Shown: piece by piece, positions 52,238 to 61,327 of the stretch
How the letters are laid out: each line of letters begins with the position of its first letter
Numbering within the stretch: position 1 is the stretch's first letter
Origin: Candidatus Zixiibacteriota bacterium
GTDB lineage: Bacteria; Zixibacteria; MSB-5A5; GN15; FEB-12
DNA length: 64,000 nt
Direction: 5' to 3'
Assembly (NCBI GenBank): GCA_024280215.1
Contig: JAJRQO010000015.1
Location: 62,001 to 126,000, forward strand
Notes under the pieces: generated by a model
The model's database searches: none
Told to the model about the DNA's origin: nothing
Seen by the model: the letters and a program-made list of their open reading frames with translations, nothing else
Position numbers and translations under genes: made by a program

Positions 52238-53530
52238 ATGATCGAAAGATATACACTTAAAGAGATGGGGCATATTTGGTCTGACCAAAGTAAATACCAA
52301 TGCTGGTTAGAAGTAGAAGTCGCCGCTGCCAAAGCTATGGCGGAAGCCAAAATGATTCCGATGAAATCGTATAAAGTCATCGCCAAAAAAGCAAACTTTG
52401 ATGTTGACCGTATCAACGAAATTGAAGCAGAAATTAACCATGATGTCATCGCATTCTTAACTGCAGTTGCCGAATACATTGGCGAAGATGCCAAGTATAT
52501 GCACTATGGAATGACATCATCGGATATGCTCGACACCGCTCTTTCTCTACAAATGAAAAAAGCGGCAGCAATCATCGACAAAAAAGTTATTCTTGCTCTT
52601 AAAGAAATTAAAAAATTAGCTCTTAAATATAAAATGACTCCATGTATCGGACGCTCCCACGGTGTCTTTGCGGAACCAACAACAGTCGGTCTCAAATTTG
52701 CCATCTGGTACACCGAACTAACTCGAGCTAAAGAACGCTTCGATGCTGCCACCAAATCAATTTCTGTCGGTATGATTTCTGGTGCGGTTGGTAACTTTGC
52801 CAACTTAGACCCTAAAATTGAAAAAGCTGTTTGCAAAGAACTCGGTTTAAAAGTCGCCGAAGTATCTACGCAAGTTATCCAGCGTGACCGTCACGCTGCC
52901 TTCATTAATGCAATCGCCCTCATGGGTTCTTCACTTGAAAAATTTGCTACTGAAGTAAGGCATCTCCAGCGTACTGAAGTAAATGAAATGATGGAAGGGT
53001 TCTCCAAAAAGCAAAAAGGCTCCTCAGCCATGCCACACAAGAAAAACCCAATCACCGCCGAACGTATTACTGGTATTGCTCGTCTGGTTCGTGGGTATGC
53101 AGTTTCGGCTATGGAAAATATCGCTCTCTGGCATGAACGGGATATCGCTCACTCATCGGTCGAACGGATTATAATTCCTGACTCATGTATCATAATCGAT
53201 TATGGTCTCCAAAAATTTATTGAACTGCTCAAAGGCTTGCAAGTCAACGAAAAACGGATGCTTGAAAATATATACTTTGAGGGTGGAGTTGTTTTCTCTC
53301 AACGCTTCTTACTGAAACTAACAACAAAAGTTGAAACAAGAGATATTGCTTACCGTTTGGTTCAGAAAAATGCAATGGATGCTCATGCGGGCAAAGGTCC
53401 TTTCAGGGAACTCCTGAAAGCAGACGAAGAAGTTTTGAAATATCTAACTAAAAAAGAAATCGACAACTGTTTTGATATTGCTTATTACACCAAAAACGTT
53501 CCGAAAATTTTCAAGAGGGTTTTTAAATAA
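52238..53530 (+). CDS. purB: Adenylosuccinate lyase
   Basis: A 430-residue lyase of the fumarase/aspartase superfamily used twice in purine and AMP synthesis. The signature GSSAMPHKKNPI is at about residue 262, carrying the catalytic Ser loop, and the opening MIERYTLKEMGHIWSDQSKYQCW plus GMTSSDMLDTA (second catalytic motif) and TCIGRSHG-like segment CIGRSHGVFAEPTT (His base) are all as expected. It starts one base after the transaldolase gene and its last base is shared with psd. purS and purQ in the same operon add purine context. Confidence 0.97.
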   Translation: MIERYTLKEMGHIWSDQSKYQCWLEVEVAAAKAMAEAKMIPMKSYKVIAKKANFDVDRINEIEAEINHDVIAFLTAVAEYIGEDAKYMHYGMTSSDMLDTALSLQMKKAAAIIDKKVILALKEIKKLALKYKMTPCIGRSHGVFAEPTTVGLKFAIWYTELTRAKERFDAATKSISVGMISGAVGNFANLDPKIEKAVCKELGLKVAEVSTQVIQRDRHAAFINAIALMGSSLEKFATEVRHLQRTEVNEMMEGFSKKQKGSSAMPHKKNPITAERITGIARLVRGYAVSAMENIALWHERDIAHSSVERIIIPDSCIIIDYGLQKFIELLKGLQVNEKRMLENIYFEGGVVFSQRFLLKLTTKVETRDIAYRLVQKNAMDAHAGKGPFRELLKADEEVLKYLTKKEIDNCFDIAYYTKNVPKIFKRVFK

Positions 53531-54216
53531 TGATAGCCAAAGAGGGATACATATTTATTTTTCTATCACTACTTCTAATGGTCGTATTTTACACCGCTCA
53601 TTTGGCGTTTGAGAGTACAACCTTATATGTTATCTCGGTTATCTTTGCATTTTTAACTTTATTTATAATGTACTTTTTTCGTGACCCGAAGCGTACTTTT
53701 GAACATACCGATGGCGTCTTAGTTTCACCTGCCGATGGTAAAGTACTCTATGTGAAAAATATCGGTCATCACGAATTTATCGGTGGTGACACTATCAAGA
53801 TTGCGATTTTCCTCAACGTCTTTGATGTACATATCAACCGTATTCCATCAGATGGTACGATTGAATATGTCAAATACAACCCAGGTAAATTTCATGTTGC
53901 CTCAGTTGACAAAGCATCGGAATTCAACGAACAGACCGAAATCGGCATGACTACTAAAACTGGTCAGAAAATTATCTTCAAACAGATTGCTGGACTTATC
54001 GCCCGTCGCATTGTCTGCAAAATAAAAGAAAACGACAATGTCAAAGCAGGCGAGAGGTTTGGACTTATTCGATTTGGATCACGGACAGAACTTTTTGTCC
54101 CAGCTGATTCAGTCATAAATATTAAAGCTGGTGATCGGGTTGTCGGAAGCGAAACAATTATAGGACTACTCTCGTCTAAAGAAGTGAAGAATAAAACTGA
54201 GGATAAAACAGCATAG
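53530..54216 (+). CDS. psd: Phosphatidylserine decarboxylase proenzyme, short (archaeal-type) form
   Basis: A 228-residue membrane-associated enzyme that decarboxylates phosphatidylserine to phosphatidylethanolamine. Two N-terminal helices (about 8-50) anchor it. VSPADGKVLYVKN and FLNVFDVHINRIPSDG match the family. The self-cleavage site that generates the pyruvoyl group is the Gly-Ser in IRFGSRTELFVP (about residue 180). Short proenzymes of this size cluster with pssA, as here: pssA follows directly with no gap, so the two consecutive steps of phospholipid synthesis are coupled. One base overlap with purB. Confidence 0.95.
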   Translation: MIAKEGYIFIFLSLLLMVVFYTAHLAFESTTLYVISVIFAFLTLFIMYFFRDPKRTFEHTDGVLVSPADGKVLYVKNIGHHEFIGGDTIKIAIFLNVFDVHINRIPSDGTIEYVKYNPGKFHVASVDKASEFNEQTEIGMTTKTGQKIIFKQIAGLIARRIVCKIKENDNVKAGERFGLIRFGSRTELFVPADSVINIKAGDRVVGSETIIGLLSSKEVKNKTEDKTA

Positions 54217-54942
54217 ATGATTAATCGTTCTGTCATACCAGGTACCTTTACCATGGGCAACATCGTCTGTGGTTTCTTAGCCATTCTATCAGCCTTTAAT
54301 GGCGATATCGTAGACGCCTGTTGGCTGATTATTCTGGCGGGTTTCTTAGATGCACTCGATGGAAAAATCGCCCGTATCAGCGGAGGCACTTCTCAATTTG
54401 GTGTGGAGCTTGACTCATTGGCTGATTTCCTCTCATTTGGTGTTGCTCCAGCTGTTTTGGTGCATACGATAATTCTAAACGATCTTGGTAAGCTCGGATG
54501 GATTATTTCAATCGTTTATATTATGGCGGCCTCATATCGATTAGCTCGATATAATATTTTTGCTGATATTGATGAGAAAAAGGACTTTTTAGGCCTGCCT
54601 GTTCCGATGGCGGCACTTCCATTAGTTGCCTATATCATATTTTCCTATCATATCTGGGGAAGTTTGGAGTATAGCCAGATTTTAATCAGTATGATTGTTG
54701 TTTTTGCCTTTTTAATGGTCTCACAAGTCAAATACGACGCATTTCCTGATAAATTTGATACTCCACAGGCAAAAAGAAAATTAGCTTTGTTAGTTCTTTC
54801 AGCAATAATAATTATAATAAAACCAAGACTTTTATTGTTTCCGTTTTTTGCTTTATATATATTATATGGTATGGCACAGCAGATATATGTTTTGCTGAGT
54901 GCAGGAGTTGGTAAAGTGACCAACAAACAAAATGAACTTTGA
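54217..54942 (+). CDS. pssA: CDP-diacylglycerol--serine O-phosphatidyltransferase
   Basis: A 241-residue integral membrane enzyme making phosphatidylserine. The CDP-alcohol phosphotransferase motif (DG-x2-AR-x8-G-x3-D-x3-D) is seen in LDGKIARISGGTSQFGVELD followed by SLADFLSFG (about residues 48-75). Around seven hydrophobic segments follow. Adjacent to psd, which uses its product. The start directly abuts the psd stop. Confidence 0.95.
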   Translation: MINRSVIPGTFTMGNIVCGFLAILSAFNGDIVDACWLIILAGFLDALDGKIARISGGTSQFGVELDSLADFLSFGVAPAVLVHTIILNDLGKLGWIISIVYIMAASYRLARYNIFADIDEKKDFLGLPVPMAALPLVAYIIFSYHIWGSLEYSQILISMIVVFAFLMVSQVKYDAFPDKFDTPQAKRKLALLVLSAIIIIIKPRLLLFPFFALYILYGMAQQIYVLLSAGVGKVTNKQNEL

Positions 54943-54961
54943 AGTTCTGATAGAAGGATAG

Positions 54962-55207
54962 ATGATGAGCAGTAAAAAAACAGTTTTTGTAAGACTCAAA
55001 GAAGGTGTCTTAGACCCACAGGGTGTAACTATACATAAATCACTCAAACAGATGGGATATGACGACTTTGTCTCTGTGAAATCAGGAAAGTTTTTTGAAC
55101 TTGAAATAAAAGCTGATGCCGATAATATCGACCAAATGGTGAATGAAGTTTCTGAGAAATTGCTTAGCAATCCAGTTATTGAAAACTTTACCGTGGAGAA
55201 AAACTAA
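54962..55207 (+). CDS. purS: Phosphoribosylformylglycinamidine synthase subunit PurS
   Basis: An 81-residue protein, the small subunit that bridges PurQ and PurL in purine synthesis. [25 protein letters not shown] is the family signature, and [17 protein letters not shown] is the usual C-terminus. Two ATG triplets in tandem (54962 and 54965) follow AAGGA; either may serve. Its TAA overlaps the purQ ATG by one base. purL is not in the window. Confidence 0.95.
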   Translation: MMSSKKTVFVRLKEGVLDPQGVTIHKSLKQMGYDDFVSVKSGKFFELEIKADADNIDQMVNEVSEKLLSNPVIENFTVEKN

Positions 55208-55914
55208 TGAAGTTTGGAGTCGTAACTTTTCCAGGTTCCAATTGTGACTATGATGCTTATGCCGCTGTTCGCCACGTTGTTGGTGAAGAGGTCGAGTTTC
55301 TTTGGCACAAATCTAACGACCTCTTAGGTTCCGATGTTATTATTTTACCTGGAGGATTTACTTATGGTGACTATTTACGCTCAGGTGCTATTGCCAAATT
55401 TTCTCCTATTATGGAATCTGTTATTAAATTTGCCAATAGTGGTGGAAAAGTTATCGGAATCTGTAATGGCTTTCAAGTCCTCACTGAGTCAGGACTTTTA
55501 CCTGGTGCCTTAATTCGAAATGAACATCTTCGCTTTAGCTGTAAATATGTGCATCTCAAAGTCAGTAATAATCAAACGGTTTATACATCTGCTTGTAAAC
55601 AAGGTGACGTTCTCAAAATCCCGATCGCTCATGGTGAAGGAAACTATTACAACTTTGATGGTGATATTAAAACCCTTGAAGACAACAACCAGATAATTTT
55701 TAGATATTGTGATGAAAATGGTGATGTCAATGAACAAAGTAACCCGAATGGGTCTATAAATAATATCGCAGGAATTTCAAATAAAGAAGGAAATGTTTTA
55801 GGTATGATGCCACATCCCGAACGAGCTGTCGAAAAAATCTTAGGCTCAACTGATGGATTAAAACTTTTTGAATCTCTGCAAATGGCATTCTCAAAAACTT
55901 CGATAGGCGGATAG
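55207..55914 (+). CDS. purQ: Phosphoribosylformylglycinamidine synthase subunit PurQ
   Basis: A 235-residue class I glutamine amidotransferase that supplies ammonia to PurL. The opening [16 protein letters not shown], the nucleophile Cys in [15 protein letters not shown] (about residue 86) and the His-Glu pair in [11 protein letters not shown] (about 200) complete the catalytic triad. Coupled to purS by a one-base overlap. Length is as expected. Confidence 0.97.
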   Translation: MKFGVVTFPGSNCDYDAYAAVRHVVGEEVEFLWHKSNDLLGSDVIILPGGFTYGDYLRSGAIAKFSPIMESVIKFANSGGKVIGICNGFQVLTESGLLPGALIRNEHLRFSCKYVHLKVSNNQTVYTSACKQGDVLKIPIAHGEGNYYNFDGDIKTLEDNNQIIFRYCDENGDVNEQSNPNGSINNIAGISNKEGNVLGMMPHPERAVEKILGSTDGLKLFESLQMAFSKTSIGG

Positions 55915-55915
55915 C

Positions 55916-56182
55916 TTGAAAAGAAGAGAAACTACATTTATTATTGTCGCTCTTATTTTAGGGGCGGTCTTAGGTGGACTTTGTGGTGATATCGTTGGAA
56001 CTTTTTTACCTGATGGTGCCGCAAAAACTGTCTTTACAAAATCTATTCCAATAGGTTTTGATGCTGTAAAAATTGATTTATATACTATTGCGTTTACTAT
56101 TGGCTTAAAATTAAAAATAAATTTTATGTCGATGCTTGTCGTTTTATTAGTTATCATTTATTTTAGATGGTGGTATTTATAA
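55916..56182 (+). CDS. DUF4321 family small membrane protein
   Basis: An 88-residue protein with two membrane helices (about 8-28 and 66-84). The pattern FIIVALILGAVLGGLCGDIVG, then DLYTIAFTIGLKLKINFMSML, matches DUF4321, a family of unknown function found in Firmicutes and FCB bacteria. Start is TTG at 55916, one base after the purQ stop, with AGG about 8 bases upstream. tatA follows after 27 bases. Confidence 0.75.
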   Translation: MKRRETTFIIVALILGAVLGGLCGDIVGTFLPDGAAKTVFTKSIPIGFDAVKIDLYTIAFTIGLKLKINFMSMLVVLLVIIYFRWWYL

Positions 56183-56209
56183 TGGTTTACTCACACCAGG
56201 AGGTGTAAC

Positions 56210-56419
56210 ATGTTTGGAATGGGTCCACTTGAAATGATCCTCATATTTTTAGCTATCCTTTTACTTTTTGGAGCAAAAAGACTTCCAGAAATCGCAAAAG
56301 GTTTAGGTAAAGGTATTAATGAATTTAAGTCTGCGATGAAAGAGACTACCAATGAACTGAAAGGTTCGATTGACGAAAGTGACAAAAAAGATACAAAAGA
56401 CAACAATGAAAACAAGTAA
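56210..56419 (+). CDS. tatA: Twin-arginine translocase subunit TatA/TatE
   Basis: A 69-residue protein with the TatA layout: a short N-terminal membrane helix ([24 protein letters not shown], with the Gly-Pro and FGAKRLPE hinge), an amphipathic helix ([17 protein letters not shown]) and a charged disordered tail. TatA forms the pore for export of folded proteins. AGGAGGTG stands 5 bases before the ATG, the strongest ribosome site of the operon. No tatC is in the window. Confidence 0.92.
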   Translation: MFGMGPLEMILIFLAILLLFGAKRLPEIAKGLGKGINEFKSAMKETTNELKGSIDESDKKDTKDNNENK

Positions 56420-56432
56420 GTTAGATTAAAGT

Positions 56433-56903
56433 ATGAGTGACAATTTTCATAAAGGTAAGACATTTACACTTGAAGATGCTGAGAATATAAGCAAAGTTTT
56501 GCGTGCTGAAAAATTTTCGCAAGAATCTGACCGTTTTCGTATTAAAATCGTCAACAACGACGACAAACGTGCGCTCTCTCTTGAAGTCTTTCCTGAAATA
56601 GCTTTAGGCAAAGATAGAGGAACTCTTATTGTCGTTTACACTGGTAACTCTCATCTACAGTTACACAACTGTACTGGTTTTGTTGTTTCTGAAGAGTTAG
56701 GTGAAGTAACATTTGTTGCTGAAACTTCTGGACGGTTATCTGGGCTTGTCGTTGAACAGGGAGCTTCATGTTCTCTGTATGCTGCTTTAGACCGAGAACT
56801 GATCTCTTCAGACTTTACACAATTAGGGGTCGAAGTTATGCTTTCTGGAGTGGCACTTTCTTTAGCGGAAGATATCCTCTCACAAAAACCAGATCAAGAA
56901 TAG
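56433..56903 (+). CDS. Conserved-looking protein of unknown function at the end of the housekeeping operon
   Basis: I do not recognise this 156-residue soluble protein. It has no signal or membrane segment. The first 60 residues are charged with an alpha/beta look (TFTLEDAENISKVLRAEKF, then FRIKIVNNDDKRALSLEVFP). The middle holds beta strands (GTLIVVYTGNSHLQLHNCTGFVVSEELGEVTFVAET) and the last 50 residues are helical. It starts 13 bases after tatA with no clear ribosome site and appears to be the last gene before a repeat element. Codon use is like its neighbours, so I take it as a real gene. Confidence 0.65.
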   Translation: MSDNFHKGKTFTLEDAENISKVLRAEKFSQESDRFRIKIVNNDDKRALSLEVFPEIALGKDRGTLIVVYTGNSHLQLHNCTGFVVSEELGEVTFVAETSGRLSGLVVEQGASCSLYAALDRELISSDFTQLGVEVMLSGVALSLAEDILSQKPDQE

Positions 56904-56915
56904 TCTTACAAGACC

Positions 56916-56983
56916 CTTCGACTCCGCTCAGGGTGACTTGAAAGACAACAGCTTATCATTTGTCATACTGAGCGGAGTCGAAG
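56916..56983. repeat. GC-rich inverted repeat (REP/MITE-like hairpin)
   Basis: Two perfect 16-base arms, CTTCGACTCCGCTCAG (56916-56931) and its reverse complement (56968-56983), are 36 bases apart; the inner flanks TGAC and GTCA extend the pairing imperfectly. The arms are much richer in GC than the surroundings. No gene is inside. I recall this CTTCGACTCCGCTCAG sequence as a dispersed repeat in various FCB and other genomes. It occurs once here. It may also act as a terminator for the operon ending at 56903. Confidence 0.8.
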
Positions 56984-57129
56984 TATGCACCAAAATAAGG
57001 GGTTCTTCAACAAACCATTTATGGTGAGCTAATTTTGTGATTGACAAATAAAACTAAAAAAAAAATTATTTAAACAAATAAGCGATAAAAAAGTCAATAT
57101 CTTATACAGCTTTGAAAGGAGGTGAAAAA

Positions 57130-57465
57130 ATGAAGCGATTTATATTAGTTCTATCAATTGTAAGTATATTAACAGTTGTTGGTTGTGATAAAGAAGTGGT
57201 TATTTCAGAACCAAGTAGCATTATTGGAGGTGTTGTTGTTGATTCTCTGAGCCAACAATCTCTTGATTCAGTATTATGTACATTGTTAGATACTTTACGT
57301 AGCCCATCTTTTACAACGGATAGTTTAGGTCATTTTAGCTATGGTGCTTTTGGCAATGGTGTAAGAAAAGTTTTTTTTCAGAAACAAGGGTATGATACTA
57401 AATTTTTGGATATTAATTTTACTGATAATCCAACAGATTTAAAAATTGAATTAGTAAAACAATAA
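57130..57465 (+). CDS. Small lipoprotein with carboxypeptidase-regulatory-like domain
   Basis: A 111-residue predicted lipoprotein. The ATG at 57130 follows AGGAGGTG closely and opens the signal MKRFILVLSIVSILTVVGC with lipobox VVGC. The rest (IGGVVVDSLSQQSLDSVLCTLLDTL, then TTDSLGHFSYGAFGNGVRKVFFQKQGYD) is a one-domain beta sandwich of the carboxypeptidase-regulatory-like type also seen at the N-terminus of the TonB receptor. Binding partner unknown. A dockerin-bearing gene remnant follows after 13 bases. Confidence 0.75.
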   Translation: MKRFILVLSIVSILTVVGCDKEVVISEPSSIIGGVVVDSLSQQSLDSVLCTLLDTLRSPSFTTDSLGHFSYGAFGNGVRKVFFQKQGYDTKFLDINFTDNPTDLKIELVKQ

Positions 57466-57478
57466 CATCGGAGGTTTT

Positions 57479-58081
57479 ATGATTAAAAGTTTTTACAAAA
57501 AGATAGGGCTTTCTTTCTATGTCTGCTTATTCAACAAACCTGCACTTAGTAGAATTTAACACCAATAACTACGATTCATTACAAATTCATATCAACCAAA
57601 TAGAACAAAAAGGGATAACGGCACGACATATATTTCCACCTAATACAGTAATCTTTGAAATGTATCAACGAACTGATAAAGTTTTTGCAAATGAAGCAAC
57701 AATATCTCAAACTTATTCATCCGAAATTGTTGGTTTGAACAAACTTATAACTACAAACAAAGTTCATACAGTATTTAAACATATTATTCAATCCAAATTA
57801 GAGCCAAAAAGTAATGAGTCTTTACTGCTCTTAAATAATTGTGAGTTGTATCCAAACAATTTATCAATTATGTCTGTGGTGATATTGATAATAGTGGTGT
57901 TGTTGATGTTGCAGATTTGACTGCTCTTACCGCCTATATGTTCCAAGGAGGTGTAGCTCCTGTACACATGGTATCAGGTGATATTGTTTGTGATGAGCAA
58001 ATCGATATTGGTGATCTTGCAGCTTTGGTTGCTTATATGTTTCAAAATGGTCCAGCAATAGAATGTTGTCATCGTTTGTAG
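57479..58081 (+). pseudogene. Frameshifted gene for a secreted protein with a C-terminal dockerin-like domain
   Basis: An ATG at 57479 with CGGAGG upstream begins a signal-peptide-like start (MIKSFYKKIG) that stops after 26 codons. A second frame (57505-57920) continues with YSTNLHLVEFNTNNYDSLQ, which looks like a secreted protease propeptide, and runs into nonsense near 57865. A third frame (57845-58081) then encodes a clear dockerin-like domain with two loops, CGDIDNSGVVDVADL and VCDEQIDIGDLAAL, each followed by AYMFQ. One shift near 57505-57515 and another near 57842-57870 would join them. About 200 residues is too short for a protease with dockerin, so an internal deletion is likely as well. 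Sequencing errors in a draft genome are the alternative. Confidence 0.7.
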
Positions 58082-58107
58082 AAAACAATTCTCTCACTAT
58101 AAATAAT

Positions 58108-58143
58108 AAAGCCGCTGTGACAGAAGTCAACAACGGCTTTTCT
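58108..58143. terminator. Terminator between convergent dockerin remnant and kinase genes
   Basis: The sequence AAAGCCGCTGTGAC, four loop bases, then an imperfect complement ending CGGCTTT forms a GC-rich stem flanked by A on one side and T on the other, so it can act in both directions. Confidence 0.75.
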
Positions 58144-58161
58144 CTTAATGGATAATAACAT

Positions 58162-60585
58162 TTATCTGGAACTAAATGAATCTACAAAATCAGCTAAATC
58201 ATTTTTCAATTCTGATGCTTTTTGATAACGCTCATCTGGGTCTTTTTGTAATGCACGACCAACAATATGATCAAACAATAGTGGTATTTGTGGGTTTACA
58301 TTAGATGGTTTATCTGGCTCATGGTTCATTACAGAATATATCAACGAAGTAATATTTTCACCTTTAAATGGACGTCTACCAAGAAGAAGCTCATAAATGA
58401 CTACGCCCAGTGAGAACAAATCAGCACGACTATCAACAGATTGACCTTTGAGTTGTTCAGGTGAAATATAGTTTGGTGTACCCATTGCTATACCTGTTTT
58501 AGTCATCGAATTAGAATCAACACGGGCAATACCATAATCCAACAACTTTACATCATAGTCCGTTGTTATCATAATATTGGCTGGTTTAATATCTCTATGG
58601 ACAATTCCTTTTTCATGAGCATACTCTAATGCGTCACAAATCTGAGTAATTATTTTAGAAATGATTTTGAAATTCAGCTTAGCTGTCTTCTTTATCAAAT
58701 CTTCCAGTGTCTTACCTTCAAGATATTCCATTGCGATATATTGTAATTGGTCTTCTGAACCAACATCATAAATAGTAACAATATTAGGATGAGACAATTT
58801 ACCCGCAGCTTGAGCTTCACGGAATAACCGTTCTTTTAATTCTTCCATCTCGTCGATATCATTAACAAAATCTAATCGAATTGTTTTCAGAGCAACTGGA
58901 CGGTTAATAGCTGGATCAACACCTTTATAAACATGCCCCATCGCACCCTTACCAAGAGTTCCTAAAATTTCATAACGCCCTAATTTCTTGAGGTCTGTTG
59001 GTTGAAGCGGAATTTCTTGTGAATCCTGAGAGTCGTTTAAGTTTATATTACCAAACTTTTCAATCTCTTGTTGGTCAGAATCTGAGAATGAATCTCCACC
59101 GATAATTTCAGGCTCTGATGAAATAGCTGATGTTTTTTCCTCGGTGTTATTCATCGAAGTTTCACCTAAGCTGAGTGACTGATGGTCGGTAGCAGAGATA
59201 TCTGCAAGGACCGAAGTCTTTTGATTCTCAGCATCACTTGGACTGTTTTGAATCTCTCGTACTGGTATAGGAGGTTCGGTTAACTGAGATTTTTCTACTT
59301 TAGCTTTAGGTGCTTTTGGCATTTTAGATTTAAGTGGAGATGATTTTTTTGCTTCTCCAGTAAGAAGTTCAGAATCTACAAATGGGGCAGCAATCATAAA
59401 GAGTATAAGCTCTAAAGCGATATATATAGTATCGGGTAAAATTAAAAATGAACTGAATAAGAAATAGTTTAGATTTGCAAGTAATATCAATCCACCAACT
59501 AATATTACAAATCGGTACAATGATGTAACCTGAGGCATAACAAAGGCACACAGTCCGCCAATGACAAAGAGTAGCAATAGATTCATCATGGCATTATCAG
59601 TTTTACTATCAAGAATGTTATTGTTAAGAATATTTTGCATTATAGAAGCTCTGATAAAACTTTTTGATGCTTGTGGTTGTACAGCAGTTTTAAAATACTG
59701 ATTAACTCTTGGGTCATCAACTGTCACTAATACAAGTTTGTTTTTCAAACTGGAAATTTCGATTGTTTCATTAAGTATTTTAAATGCTGAATACTTTTTA
59801 AAATGATTTGATTGAGGAAAACTGATATAAATTTCAGATTTTTTGTTTATAGGAAAAGAGTGTTTTCCATCAATAGTAATCTTTTGCCCCTCGGTTACTT
59901 TTACTTGCTCCATTGGTTTGTTTAAGTATAGAGATGTTGCAGCAAGTGCAAGTGATGGATAATAGTATCCCTCAAAATTCATTACCGTCGAATGATGTCT
60001 AACAATTCGATCATTGTCGGGCATTGTATAATCAAAACCAAGACGAGGTTTTGTCTCTAAAATTTTAGTAGATGGTAGAAATACTTTTCTAACAATTAAA
60101 GAAGAATGTTCATCCATAATACCAAGCGGACTGTCTATGTCGATTGAATTTTTAAATAAATGTTTTGGATTGTTGGTTCTGTTATCACGGTAAGATGTTA
60201 AAGCAATATCATACGGCATAACCAAGTTATCAATCCAACTTAATTGCCCTGCTAAAATATCTGTATAGCCCGCAGAATCCTGATAGTTATTTTCATTTAT
60301 AATAAAATCTAAAGCAATAACTTTTGGTTCTCCCTGAGCAGTTGCAGCAAGTAAGTCAGCTATCTTATCTTGATTCCAAGGCCAGCTACCATACTCATCT
60401 AATGCTGCACCGTCAATAGTTACCATAACAACTTCAGAGCTTATATTCTCAGTTGCCGTGAACGAACTTAAAAAATCATTCATTGAGCGTTGTAAATTAT
60501 CGAGCGGTCCAACTCCATTTAGGGATATTATGACAACAAAAAATGTTATCAATAAAAAGAGTATGTATGATGAGTATTTCTTCAT
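58162..60585 (-). CDS. CHASE2 domain-containing serine/threonine protein kinase
   Basis: An 807-residue transmembrane kinase. N-terminal helix about 7-24, then a periplasmic CHASE2 sensor (SEVVMVTIDGAALDEYGSWPW) to about residue 335, three membrane helices (about 335-400), a disordered linker rich in Ser and Glu, and a Hanks-type kinase from about 538: GKGAMGHVYKG (P-loop), VALKT (ATP lysine), IVHRDIKPANIM (catalytic loop) and LLDYGIARV, where the usual DFG is DYG. GTPNYISPEQL is the activation segment end. The signal and targets are unknown. AAGGAT precedes the ATG. It is last of an operon with FHA and phosphoesterase genes, which suggests phosphothreonine signalling. Confidence 0.92.
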   Translation of the reverse strand: MKKYSSYILFLLITFFVVIISLNGVGPLDNLQRSMNDFLSSFTATENISSEVVMVTIDGAALDEYGSWPWNQDKIADLLAATAQGEPKVIALDFIINENNYQDSAGYTDILAGQLSWIDNLVMPYDIALTSYRDNRTNNPKHLFKNSIDIDSPLGIMDEHSSLIVRKVFLPSTKILETKPRLGFDYTMPDNDRIVRHHSTVMNFEGYYYPSLALAATSLYLNKPMEQVKVTEGQKITIDGKHSFPINKKSEIYISFPQSNHFKKYSAFKILNETIEISSLKNKLVLVTVDDPRVNQYFKTAVQPQASKSFIRASIMQNILNNNILDSKTDNAMMNLLLLFVIGGLCAFVMPQVTSLYRFVILVGGLILLANLNYFLFSSFLILPDTIYIALELILFMIAAPFVDSELLTGEAKKSSPLKSKMPKAPKAKVEKSQLTEPPIPVREIQNSPSDAENQKTSVLADISATDHQSLSLGETSMNNTEEKTSAISSEPEIIGGDSFSDSDQQEIEKFGNINLNDSQDSQEIPLQPTDLKKLGRYEILGTLGKGAMGHVYKGVDPAINRPVALKTIRLDFVNDIDEMEELKERLFREAQAAGKLSHPNIVTIYDVGSEDQLQYIAMEYLEGKTLEDLIKKTAKLNFKIISKIITQICDALEYAHEKGIVHRDIKPANIMITTDYDVKLLDYGIARVDSNSMTKTGIAMGTPNYISPEQLKGQSVDSRADLFSLGVVIYELLLGRRPFKGENITSLIYSVMNHEPDKPSNVNPQIPLLFDHIVGRALQKDPDERYQKASELKNDLADFVDSFSSR

Positions 60586-60598
60586 GCTATCCTTACCT

Positions 60599-61327
60599 TT
60601 ACCGTCCGATTGCTAATCTGTTTATTAACATTTCAGGCATCTTTAATGCTGTCATTTTTTTCTGTACTGCAGTAATATCATACTCAACTCGTCGATATTC
60701 TGCTTCATATTCTGCTGTATCAAAAATCAGATAACATGCCCGATTATCGTTGTCACGTGGTTGTCCGACGGAGCCTACATTTATTATATACCTACTCTCT
60801 TTATCAGGTAAAAAATCATGACCAATCTGACAACGAGGGAGTGCATCTTCCTGTTCTGTGAAGATCTGAGGAAGATGGGTATGACCATTAAAACATATTT
60901 TTTCTTCAAAATGCATGAACCCTTCAATGGCAGCATTTGGAGCAATAATATATTTCCACTCATCAGGTTTAAATGGTGATGCATGAACTAAATAAAATTC
61001 TTCAAAAGAATATGACAATTCAAAGTCTGCAATCGTTGATAATTCATTATCACTTAACTGAGTCTTCGTCCATTCTGATGACTTTTTTGCCGCATCATTA
61101 TAGTGATCGGTAGAAATCAGACCAAGGGCTGCATACTCATGATTACCCATAAGTTTTACATCGCAATATTTTGATACTGCCTCCAAGCAAGGGACAGGGT
61201 CTGTTCCATAGCCGATTACATCCCCTAAGCAAAATATTTTATCTACTTTTTGTGTCTCTATATCTGCTAATACTTGAGTTAAGGCTTCATAGTTAGCATG
61301 GATGTCAGAAATAAGAGCAAATTTCAT
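60599..61327 (-). CDS. Metallophosphoesterase (calcineurin-like)
   Basis: A 242-residue cytoplasmic phosphoesterase. The dimetal motifs are present in order: SDIHANYEAL (D-x-H), CLGDVIGYGTDP (GD), MGNHEYA (GNHE), and FNGHTHLPQIF (GHTH). The family includes YfcE-type phosphodiesterases and bacterial PPP-like phosphatases. Substrate is unknown. In this operon, between an FHA protein (stop and start triplets abut) and a Ser/Thr kinase (13 bases away), removal of phosphate from kinase targets is plausible but not shown. Confidence 0.88.
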   Translation of the reverse strand: MKFALISDIHANYEALTQVLADIETQKVDKIFCLGDVIGYGTDPVPCLEAVSKYCDVKLMGNHEYAALGLISTDHYNDAAKKSSEWTKTQLSDNELSTIADFELSYSFEEFYLVHASPFKPDEWKYIIAPNAAIEGFMHFEEKICFNGHTHLPQIFTEQEDALPRCQIGHDFLPDKESRYIINVGSVGQPRDNDNRACYLIFDTAEYEAEYRRVEYDITAVQKKMTALKMPEMLINRLAIGR

